Origin: Candidatus Woesearchaeota archaeon
GTDB taxonomy: Archaea > Nanobdellota > Nanobdellia > Woesearchaeales > DSVV01
Assembly (NCBI GenBank): GCA_016219865.1
Contig: JACRKF010000012.1
Span: 1-46,506, forward strand
Direction of reading: 5' to 3'
DNA length: 46,506 nucleotides
The stretch's first letter is position 1. Each line of letters begins with the position of its first letter. Both the position numbers and the translations under genes were made by a program. Below, piece after piece: positions 30,604-37,477 of this stretch. The notes beneath the pieces are model-generated. The model was not told the DNA's origin and did not search any database. It was given only the letters and a program-made list of their open reading frames with translations.

Positions 30604-31599
30604 TCACAGTTCATCTTTCATACTCGGGCAGAAATTATATTTATGCACTTGATAGATATGCAATGCAGAATAATCTTTTAAGATGTCATTAAATCTTGTC
30701 TTAATATCCATCATGATCTCTCGGAACTGCGCAGCATTTTCTACTTCCATATCAATCTCAAACTCCCATGGGCCAAGCGCTTTGACAATATAAACTATAT
30801 TGTGATTCATCCTGCAGTATTCAATGAATGCTTTTTCTCGCTGTTCAGAAATATTTCGAAAGCCAATCAATACCTTGTAATGCAGATAAGGAAATTTTGT
30901 TTCATTGGGAACAATATTATAATGTCGTATAACTCCTGATTTTTCCAGTTTTCTGATTCTTTCTCCAATTGTGTATGCGCTTAATCCAGTCTTTTCTGCA
31001 ATATCAACTGCAGTAACGCGAGTATTTTTTCCTAATTCCAGCAAAATCTTCCAGTCGTATTCATCAATTTTTGTTTTCATTGGGATTGCTCCAAAAAAAG
31101 ATTCACGGAGGGAACTAGGCTCTTTCTTAGCAATAAGATAATCACGGATAAAATATTCTCCGCGGATAATTGTTGCAATTTGTCTTTCAGAAATGTGCTC
31201 GCCAAATTTTCGATTAAGTTCAGTAAGAGTTTTATTCAGAAAAGCCATATCTTTTGCCCATGTTCCAAATGCAAGATCAAACATTCCATCACAGCTTGCA
31301 ATCCAGACAACATCTGGATGATTTTTTAAATATTCAATCAATTGCTTTTCCTTTTCCCTATCCAGATTCTGCAGACGAATGAAATTCTTATGCACAGCAA
31401 ATCCAAGCTTTGAAATATCAATTACTGCATAAAATGAAGAAACTATATTCTGTTCCAATAATCGTTTTATTCGAAAGCCAACAACTTGCTTTGATAATCC
31501 GACTTTCTTAGCAATCTCTGCATTTGATTGGCGTGAATTGCAGTCCAATTGGTAGAGTATTTTTCTATCCTTTACATCCAAATGAAGTTTGCTATCCAT
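30604..31599 (-). CDS. Double-domain Lrp/AsnC-family regulator
   Basis: 331 residues, two Lrp units fused. HTH 1 is about 8-60 (LDVKDRKILYQLDCNSRQSNAEIAKKVGLSKQVVGFRIKRL), RAM-like domain 1 about 65-150, HTH 2 about 180-235 (IDEYDWKILLELGKNTRVTAVDIAEKTGLSAYTIGERIRKL) and domain 2 about 240-320. Single Lrp proteins are about 150 residues. Domains of this kind sense amino acids. It is divergent from an asparagine-synthetase-like gene, so control of that gene is likely, mirroring bacterial AsnC control of asnA. The intergenic region has matching AT-rich palindromic sites. Confidence 0.85.
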   Translation of the reverse strand: MDSKLHLDVKDRKILYQLDCNSRQSNAEIAKKVGLSKQVVGFRIKRLLEQNIVSSFYAVIDISKLGFAVHKNFIRLQNLDREKEKQLIEYLKNHPDVVWIASCDGMFDLAFGTWAKDMAFLNKTLTELNRKFGEHISERQIATIIRGEYFIRDYLIAKKEPSSLRESFFGAIPMKTKIDEYDWKILLELGKNTRVTAVDIAEKTGLSAYTIGERIRKLEKSGVIRHYNIVPNETKFPYLHYKVLIGFRNISEQREKAFIEYCRMNHNIVYIVKALGPWEFEIDMEVENAAQFREIMMDIKTRFNDILKDYSALHIYQVHKYNFCPSMKDEL

Positions 31600-31609
31600 A
31601 ATAATACAA

Positions 31610-31669
31610 AATACTAATTATTATTTAAAATCTCCGATTTTGTAAAAAAATATAATACTAAGTATTATA
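31610..31669. promoter_or_regulatory. Two AATACTAA-type operator sites
   Basis: TATAATACT and AGTATTATA (31651-31669) form a palindrome with one central base. A related AATACTAATTATT lies at 31610-31622. The sites are 38-39 bp apart, nearly four helical turns, which would suit binding of an Lrp-type oligomer on one DNA face. They overlap the TATA-like regions of the divergent regulator and synthetase genes. Confidence 0.55.
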
Positions 31670-31718
31670 TACCTGTAACTCCTTAAAAGAAGTAATTATC
31701 TGTATTTGGGGCAACACA

Positions 31719-33065
31719 ATGGTGCGATTTCAAGTTAAAGACATACGAAACACAAAAGCATTTCCGCAATTGGATTATCGATTTTCAACTCTGGAAATAA
31801 CGCCTAAAGCAGCAGTGCTTGAGCGGGATTATCTTGGTGAGAATCCTTTGCATTATTTTATTGATACTGCAAAAAGTGAACTCACTGTTGGAAATAATAT
31901 TGCTGATATAAAGAAATATCTCGAAAACAATCAACGTGAATTCAATTGGGAGCGAGTGCGAGCTGTCTCAAATAACAGTAGAGTAACTATTGATGATGTT
32001 GCATTTCAGATAGCAAATCCGCAGGAAGAAGAAAGAGATTGCATTTTGCAAGACTACATATTACAGCAAACTATTGATTTTGCAGATCTTGCAAAAGTTG
32101 GCGCAGTAACAAGAAAATTATTAGAAGATTCTGTGCAGCAAAGAATTGCAGCAATTACAGAAACACAACTAGGTATTTTACTCTCTGGCGGATTAGACAG
32201 CATGAGCGTAGCATATCTTCTTGCAAAAGTTGCGCAAAAAAGTAAAAGTGATCAAACTGCAGATGTAAAAAAAATAACTGCATTCACGCTCAAGGTGAAT
32301 GAAGATGATCATGATATTATCAAGAGCAGAGAAATTGCGAAACAATTAAGCATTGATTTAGCAGAAGTAAAATTGATTGCAGATCCGCAAGGAATAACTA
32401 TTGCTCTTGAAAAATATAATCCACAGCGAGAGCTTTTGTACATAAGAAAAGTTGCAGAAGCAAGAGAACTTGAATCAGTAATCACAGAATCGCTCAGAAT
32501 TAGCGGAAATCCAAAAAAAGACAATCTTTTTTGCGCAGCTGCAATGTACTTAATTGCGCAAGCAGTGAGAACAGAAGGAATTTCTGCTGTTTTCTGCGGA
32601 GAAGGTCCAAATGAGATGATCAATGATTATGGTTATATTCCAAAAGAATTAGGTTATGCAACAGAGGATAAAGGCGATGTTGTTTTTCGAGAGGTTCTGA
32701 CATTTGGATTAAAAAAGAATGACAGGCAGTTAGGAAGAGGAGGATTAGCAAAACATGCAATCTGCAGGATGGGAAAGATATTTGCAGAATATGGTATTCG
32801 CCTAGAAGCTCCTTACTTTAATAGAGATATTGCAAAGGTTCTCACAAATGTGCCTCACCTTGCAAGTTATGATACGATCAAACAGCAGATTGTTGCAGCA
32901 ATGTTTCAAGGAGAAGGGCTTGATGTGTTTATAGAAGGGACAGCAAAAGAAAAGTTCCAGGACGGCTCTGGAGTAAGCGGATTATTAAAAGAATATTCCC
33001 AGCAAAGATTAATTGAGAGATTCGAGCAGATATACGGTGTAAGAAAAAATGGATATCTGATGTAG
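31719..33065 (+). CDS. Asparagine-synthetase-like enzyme lacking the glutaminase Cys
   Basis: 448 residues. The C-terminal ATP-pyrophosphatase domain has the PP-loop GILLSGGLDSMSVAYLL (about 147-163), ITAFTLKV, VFCGEGPNEMINDYGY in place of the usual GEGADE-x-F-x-GY, and a final KEKFQDGSGV. The N-terminal 130 residues occupy the class II glutaminase position, but the catalytic Cys2 is Val (MVRFQ). It cannot use glutamine in the normal way, so ammonia or another amine is more likely. Asparagine synthesis is one option; amide or lactam formation, as in other AsnB-like enzymes, is another. Divergent from the double Lrp regulator. Confidence 0.72.
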   Translation: MVRFQVKDIRNTKAFPQLDYRFSTLEITPKAAVLERDYLGENPLHYFIDTAKSELTVGNNIADIKKYLENNQREFNWERVRAVSNNSRVTIDDVAFQIANPQEEERDCILQDYILQQTIDFADLAKVGAVTRKLLEDSVQQRIAAITETQLGILLSGGLDSMSVAYLLAKVAQKSKSDQTADVKKITAFTLKVNEDDHDIIKSREIAKQLSIDLAEVKLIADPQGITIALEKYNPQRELLYIRKVAEARELESVITESLRISGNPKKDNLFCAAAMYLIAQAVRTEGISAVFCGEGPNEMINDYGYIPKELGYATEDKGDVVFREVLTFGLKKNDRQLGRGGLAKHAICRMGKIFAEYGIRLEAPYFNRDIAKVLTNVPHLASYDTIKQQIVAAMFQGEGLDVFIEGTAKEKFQDGSGVSGLLKEYSQQRLIERFEQIYGVRKNGYLM

Positions 33066-33095
33066 TTCTTGGCATTATTCCAAAAACTTTATATA

Positions 33096-33128
33096 GTATA
33101 ATCAATTATACATCTGTATAATATATAC
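33096..33128. promoter_or_regulatory. Paired palindromes before the HTH-nucleotidyltransferase gene
   Basis: GTATAAT-CA-ATTATAC (33096-33111) and GTATA-ATA-TATAC (33116-33128) follow the TATA-like CTTTATATA. Two adjacent GTATA-type palindromes suggest autorepression by the HTH of the encoded protein. Confidence 0.45.
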
Positions 33129-33145
33129 TACAGGTTTATGAAATA

Positions 33146-33685
33146 ATGAACAACAAAGAAAAGATACTAAAAGAATTTTTTGAGGATACTTATAAATCAT
33201 TTCATATTCGGCTACTTGCAAGACTCACAAAATTAAATCCAAATACAATAATAACTATAACTGATGAACTTGCCAAAGAAGGATTAATCAAGAAAGAAAA
33301 ACAAAAAGACTCGCCATTAATAAAGATAAAAGCAAATACAGAAGATAAATTATTTAAACTAAAAAAGAAATTCTACAATATAGAAAAATTATACAGTTCT
33401 GGAATCATTGATTTTCTTAACGAAAAACTTGATTATCCAACAATAATTCTCTTTGGGTCTTATGCAAAGGCAGAAAACAAAAAAGAAAGCGATATTGATC
33501 TATTTATACTCGCAACGAGTAAGAAAGAATTGCAGCTAAAACCATTTGAGGAGAAGCTTCATGCCGAGATACAATTATTTTATTATACAAAACAGGAATT
33601 TAATACCATAAAAAATAAAAATAAAGAGCTCATAAATAATATAATTAACGGATATAGATTTGAAGGATTTATTGAGGTACTCTGA
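33146..33685 (+). CDS. HTH-nucleotidyltransferase (MNT-type)
   Basis: 179 residues. The winged helix is in the first 65 (HIRLLARLTKLNPNTIITITDELAKEGLIKKEKQ). Then comes a minimal nucleotidyltransferase domain with ILFGSYAKAENKKESDIDLFIL (G-S, then D-x-D). MNT proteins act as antitoxins by adenylylating HEPN toxins. No HEPN gene follows: downstream a short frame starting in the TGATG junction runs into the convergent pyrG and shows no HEPN pattern. The gene is therefore an orphan here, or the partner is lost. Confidence 0.75.
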   Translation: MNNKEKILKEFFEDTYKSFHIRLLARLTKLNPNTIITITDELAKEGLIKKEKQKDSPLIKIKANTEDKLFKLKKKFYNIEKLYSSGIIDFLNEKLDYPTIILFGSYAKAENKKESDIDLFILATSKKELQLKPFEEKLHAEIQLFYYTKQEFNTIKNKNKELINNIINGYRFEGFIEVL

Positions 33686-33764
33686 TGAACAGCAAAAGAA
33701 TGCAGAATAAAGATAAAAGAATTAAATCATATCCTCAAAACAAAATATTTACAAAAGTTATAAC

Positions 33765-35489
33765 CTACTTCCCCAAACACGCCTTCACAAATCCAAAGAA
33801 CAAAGGATTTGGCTTAAATGTTCTTGATGTAAATTCAGGATGATATTGCACACCGCAAAAAAAAGATTTATTTTTTAATTCAAATATCTGCATAATATCA
33901 TATTCCGGCGCCTTTCCTGAAAACACAACGCCAGCTTTTTCAAATTGCTCTATATATTCTGGATTGCACTCAAATCTATGTCTGAATCTTTCTCTAATCA
34001 TTGTTTTTTTGCCATACAATTCGTACGCTCGCGTTTCTTCTTTAACAAGCACATCTCTGCCGCCAAGACGCATATTCCCTCCTAAACCTTCAATTTTTTT
34101 CTGCTCAGGTAAAATATCAATAACTGGATGCTTTGTTTTAGGATTGACTTCTGTTGTATGTGCATCTTTCAATCCAATCACATTTCTTGCAATTTCAATC
34201 AATGCCATTTGGAAACCATAACACAATCCAAAGTAAGGAAGATTATTTTCGCGAGCATATTTGACGCAGGCAATCTTTCCTTCAACTCCTCGCTTGCCAA
34301 ATCCTCCTGGGACAATGATGCCAGCTAGCCCAGTTAATGCTTTTTCAACAGATATTTTTCCATCTTCAATATCAGATGTCTCAATCCAAGTAACATTTAT
34401 TTTGCAATTATTTGCAACACCAGCATGTTCCAATGCTTTCAAGATAGATGCATAAGAATCTCTGATTGTTGTATATTTTCCTGTAATGCCAATTGTTATT
34501 TCATTTTTCGGATTCTCAACAGTTTTTATATATTTTTGTAACTGTTCTAACATTTTTTGTTCTTTTACTGTATCAACATTTTTTGCAATTCGAAGAATTG
34601 CAAAAACTTCTTCATCAATCTTAGTTTGTTTCAACATCAAAGGAACTTTGTAAATAGAATCTTCATCATGCAATCCTACAACTCTGCTGACAGGAACATT
34701 TGAATAGATGCTGATTTTTTCTTTAATCTTTTCAGTGATTGGATGATATGATCTGCATGCAATAATATCTGGCATTATTCCAGCAGACATTAATGTTCTT
34801 AATCCTAGCTGCGCAGCTTTGCTTTTTTGTTCTCCTAAGAAATGAGGTTCAAGAATATATGTTAATGCGACAAAACAAACATTTTCTTTTCCTTCTTCAT
34901 ACGCTAGTTCACGCATAGCTTCGATATAATACATACTTTCAATATCGCCGGCAGTTCCGCCGATTTCAACAACAACAACATCTGCTTTTTTTGCTACAGC
35001 TAGATCTCGCAATTTTTTTTTAATTTCTCCAGTAACATGTGGAATAAATTGTACATCTCTTCCTAAATAAGTTCCTTTTCTTTCTTGTTCAAGCACTTTT
35101 GTTAATATCTGTCCATTTGTGGTAAAGTTTTCTTTTGATAGTTCTTGATCAAGAATTCTTTCATATGTGCCTAAGTCCATATCTGTTTCCATACCATCAT
35201 CTAAGACAAATACTTCTCCATGGCGAAATGGATTTAATGTTCCAGAATCAATATTCAAATAACCTTCTAATTTAATTGGTGTAATTGTTAAACCTTTATT
35301 CTGCAAGAGAAATGAAAGCGAAGAAGCAAATATTCCTTTGCCTAATCCACTCATAACAGTGCCAAACACAATAATATATTTAGTTTTTCCAACAATGTAT
35401 CCAGTAGGAATTGGTGTATAAAACTCATGCTCATCAGAAATTGTGGAAATACTGTCTAATATGTCCTTGCCTGTTTTTGTTTGTTGCAT
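33765..35489 (-). CDS. pyrG: CTP synthase, variant with N-terminal extension
   Basis: 574 residues. Aminates UTP to CTP with glutamine. About 36 extra residues precede the usual start (KYIIVFGTVMSGLGKGIFASS, where most enzymes have TGGVVSxLGKG). LEGYLNIDSGTLNPFRHGEVFVLDDGMETDMDLG replaces the usual DPYINVDPGTMSP. EIGGTAGDIES is intact. The glutaminase half has PGGFGKRG, nucleophile Cys in GLCYGFQ (usually GLCLGMQ) and GVQYHPEF. Ammonia and ATP sites look functional. These substitutions are probably lineage-specific. Single gene, convergent with the MNT gene. Confidence 0.92.
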   Translation of the reverse strand: MQQTKTGKDILDSISTISDEHEFYTPIPTGYIVGKTKYIIVFGTVMSGLGKGIFASSLSFLLQNKGLTITPIKLEGYLNIDSGTLNPFRHGEVFVLDDGMETDMDLGTYERILDQELSKENFTTNGQILTKVLEQERKGTYLGRDVQFIPHVTGEIKKKLRDLAVAKKADVVVVEIGGTAGDIESMYYIEAMRELAYEEGKENVCFVALTYILEPHFLGEQKSKAAQLGLRTLMSAGIMPDIIACRSYHPITEKIKEKISIYSNVPVSRVVGLHDEDSIYKVPLMLKQTKIDEEVFAILRIAKNVDTVKEQKMLEQLQKYIKTVENPKNEITIGITGKYTTIRDSYASILKALEHAGVANNCKINVTWIETSDIEDGKISVEKALTGLAGIIVPGGFGKRGVEGKIACVKYARENNLPYFGLCYGFQMALIEIARNVIGLKDAHTTEVNPKTKHPVIDILPEQKKIEGLGGNMRLGGRDVLVKEETRAYELYGKKTMIRERFRHRFECNPEYIEQFEKAGVVFSGKAPEYDIMQIFELKNKSFFCGVQYHPEFTSRTFKPNPLFFGFVKACLGK

Positions 35490-35536
35490 TGTTTGAGAAA
35501 ATCTCTGGAATTTTTAAAGTTTTGTATTTTATGGTT

Positions 35537-35905
35537 CTATTTAACAAATTCAACATTTTGCATTTCTTTAAATTCCTTATCTCCTGTAAGAAACTTAATC
35601 CCTAATCTTTTGGAAACGATATACCCTAAACAATCAGTATAGGATAAGTTTCTTTTTTTTTCAAGCAAACGAAATTCTGAAGCATCTTTGATCCATTCAA
35701 ACTGTAATCCAATAGAACTTGAAAGAAGTGAGTTGACGAAAATATCAATCTCATCTTTACTATAGATCTTTCTTAAATTATAGTAAAGCTCATATATCTG
35801 GAAATAAGTCACAACAATCTTAGCGGATCCATATCTGGCATATTTCTGATTTTTATGGTACAGCTCAATAAGTGCAAATGTATCAAAGAAATAAGTATCA
35901 TCCAT
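35537..35905 (-). CDS. VapC-type PIN toxin
   Basis: 122 residues. MDDTYFFDTFALIELY gives the first Asp (D8), IYELYYNLRK the Glu, and SYTDCLGYIVSKRLGIKFLTGDKEF the last acidic cluster. All catalytic acids are present, so the ribonuclease should be active. The ATG overlaps the TGA of the AbrB-type antitoxin gene (TGATG), supporting the chosen start over a longer one reading MGYGL. Confidence 0.83.
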   Translation of the reverse strand: MDDTYFFDTFALIELYHKNQKYARYGSAKIVVTYFQIYELYYNLRKIYSKDEIDIFVNSLLSSSIGLQFEWIKDASEFRLLEKKRNLSYTDCLGYIVSKRLGIKFLTGDKEFKEMQNVEFVK

Positions 35906-36138
35906 CAATCCATACCCCACATCTTTTTTGATTCCAATCTCATCTTTTCAATATCTACTTTATTAGCAGTGCCCTTTATTCCATTCTCCATTAATTCTTT
36001 TACAGTAATTCCTTTCTTTAATTCAAAGGTTATAATGTCGTTTGGTTTTAAATCTTTCTTAATCACTATTTCTCTCGGTACAGTTAACCCTAAAGAATTA
36101 CCCCATGGTCGTAATTTCGCTGTAATTAATTGTGGCAT
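35905..36138 (-). CDS. AbrB-type VapB antitoxin
   Basis: 77 residues. The SpoVT-AbrB swapped-hairpin DNA-binding domain (ITAKLRPWGNSLGLTVPREIVIKKDLKPNDIITFEL) is followed by a toxin-binding tail. AAAGGTGAT just upstream fixes the start at MPQLITAK; a TTG five codons earlier is unlikely. First gene of the VapBC pair. Confidence 0.82.
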   Translation of the reverse strand: MPQLITAKLRPWGNSLGLTVPREIVIKKDLKPNDIITFELKKGITVKELMENGIKGTANKVDIEKMRLESKKMWGMD

Positions 36139-36261
36139 AATATCACCTTTCAATAATTATATTAGTTATCTTATTAATATAATTATATTATAAATATAAC
36201 CAGTATAAAAATGTTTGTATTTCAAAAACTTTATTAACAGTTTAATCCAAGAATTAAACAA

Positions 36262-36420
36262 ATGCCTGAAGAATCTCCTTTATTAAAGAAGAACTTGTCA
36301 AAGATTGATACAGACTTATCATGGGAAGAAGCAAAAGAATATTACAAGATAAACGAAAGGGCAAAGAAATATGCCAATGATCCAGAATTCAGTGAAAAAA
36401 TAAGAGAATATGGTTCATGA
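36262..36420 (+). CDS. Small hypothetical protein
   Basis: 52 residues: MPEESPLLKKNLSKIDTD, then a helix with SWEEAKEYYKINERAKKYA and NDPEFSEKIREYGS. Charged, probably helical, no known family. TTTATTAAC about 26-34 nt upstream of the ATG matches the local promoter pattern, and codon use looks genuine. The AT-rich region before it (36156-36240) holds only promoter-like sequence. Confidence 0.5.
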   Translation: MPEESPLLKKNLSKIDTDLSWEEAKEYYKINERAKKYANDPEFSEKIREYGS

Positions 36421-36426
36421 TCATTA

Positions 36427-36597
36427 TTACTTCATTCTCTTCTTCCCAATAAAATCTTTCAGCGTAACTTCCTTTTCCATCTCAACTACAATATTATCAT
36501 TCAATTTCAATCTTCCTTTTTTAGCTGCAGCTTTTGGAATTGTAATTGCCAAAGAACTTCCCCAGCGATGAATTGTCCTTCTGAACTTTGTTTGCAT
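36427..36597 (-). CDS. Orphan AbrB-type antitoxin
   Basis: 56 residues: FRRTIHRWGSSLAITIPKAAAKKGRLKLNDNIVVEM is an AbrB swapped hairpin with the same R-x-W-G-[NS]-S-L core as the VapB 300 bases away. The end EVTLKDFIGKKRMK resembles toxin-binding tails. AAGGTGAT lies just before the ATG. No toxin gene is adjacent, so it is an orphan or cross-reacts with the neighbouring VapC. Confidence 0.7.
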   Translation of the reverse strand: MQTKFRRTIHRWGSSLAITIPKAAAKKGRLKLNDNIVVEMEKEVTLKDFIGKKRMK

Positions 36598-36654
36598 AAA
36601 GTATCACCTTTTATCATTATTGTGGTAGAATAAGTATAAAAAAGTATCCAAGAT

Positions 36655-37281
36655 TTACCCAAAAAACGCTGCAAACAATCCTCGAAATACACTTGCTCCA
36701 TCAAATGGTCCAATTGGAATCATATTAAAGAAGAACAGAAACATATTGATATACTTAGTATATTCTAGCACAAGTAACCATTTACCTTTAACAGTTGCCA
36801 TTTTCAAGACAAGCAATACTCCTATCCATAATACCAAATTCAAAAAAGGCCCGGCAAATGCAATTGCTGCATCAATCAGTGGAGAACTCGCTGCAATATG
36901 GCTTACATATCCAGGCACAAAGAAAATAAATCCAAAGTTCAATAGTTTCAGCACAACACCAATCAATAGCCAAAAATATGATGCATGGAATGTAGCTTGA
37001 ATTCCAAATCCAAGCGCAACAAACTTATGCGCTAATTCATGGACGATGATTGCAGGAGCTGTTGCCAAACAAGCAATAAAAAATGGGCTTTGCAAGAATT
37101 GTTTTGTTCCTTTTACTACTGCTTCTTTATTTCCAGTTGTATCCATATATTTGTCCAGTGGATCATAATTCTTATCAAATTTTTCAAGATTGTGTTTTCG
37201 AAAAACATCTTTAAAGATAAATCCAACTGCAACTGTCATGATAATTATGTCTATAATCTCTTGAATACTGATGATTGCCAT
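36655..37281 (-). CDS. M50-family intramembrane metalloprotease
   Basis: 208 residues and about five transmembrane helices. The zinc motif HELAH lies near residue 81-85 in a helix, and the third ligand is in MIPIGPFDGASVFRGL near 187-202, the NPxPxxPxDGG-like motif of site-2 proteases. Such enzymes cut membrane-bound regulators or signal peptides. There is no PDZ domain. It faces away from the surface-protein genes across the structured leader; a functional tie is only suggested by proximity. Confidence 0.82.
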   Translation of the reverse strand: MAIISIQEIIDIIIMTVAVGFIFKDVFRKHNLEKFDKNYDPLDKYMDTTGNKEAVVKGTKQFLQSPFFIACLATAPAIIVHELAHKFVALGFGIQATFHASYFWLLIGVVLKLLNFGFIFFVPGYVSHIAASSPLIDAAIAFAGPFLNLVLWIGVLLVLKMATVKGKWLLVLEYTKYINMFLFFFNMIPIGPFDGASVFRGLFAAFFG

Positions 37282-37344
37282 ATTTACTAGAAACTAACAT
37301 TATTTATTAATGTTATTATTCCAAAAAGTATTTTGAAGTAAACA

Positions 37345-37471
37345 TTTATATATCCCTCTATGCTAAGAAATTATAGCATTCGTTTTAGGCTCTTTTTTTG
37401 TATTATGAGCGGTAAATTAATTGCTGTAAAAGCAATTATGGCTTTTACAGACGAATAAGCAAAAAAAGGTG
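37345..37471 (+). promoter_or_regulatory. Promoter and structured leader of a surface-protein gene
   Basis: TTTATATAT (37345-37353) predicts a start near 37375, giving a leader of about 100 nt, unusual here. It can form ATTCGT/ACGAAT (37378-37383 with 37451-37456), a perfect 10-bp hairpin CTGTAAAAGC/GCTTTTACAG (37424-37450), and CTTTTTTTG/CAAAAAAAG (37392-37400 with 37460-37468). The last covers the AAAGGTG ribosome binding site. The first and last stems cross, so they are mutually exclusive or a pseudoknot. A switch or thermosensor-like leader is possible. Confidence 0.5.
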
Positions 37472-37477
37472 TTTTAT

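Noticed and set aside
33685-33843. 52-codon frame after the MNT gene as a HEPN toxin
   Set aside because: It overlaps convergent pyrG for half its length and lacks the R-x4-6-H motif and helical pattern of HEPN.
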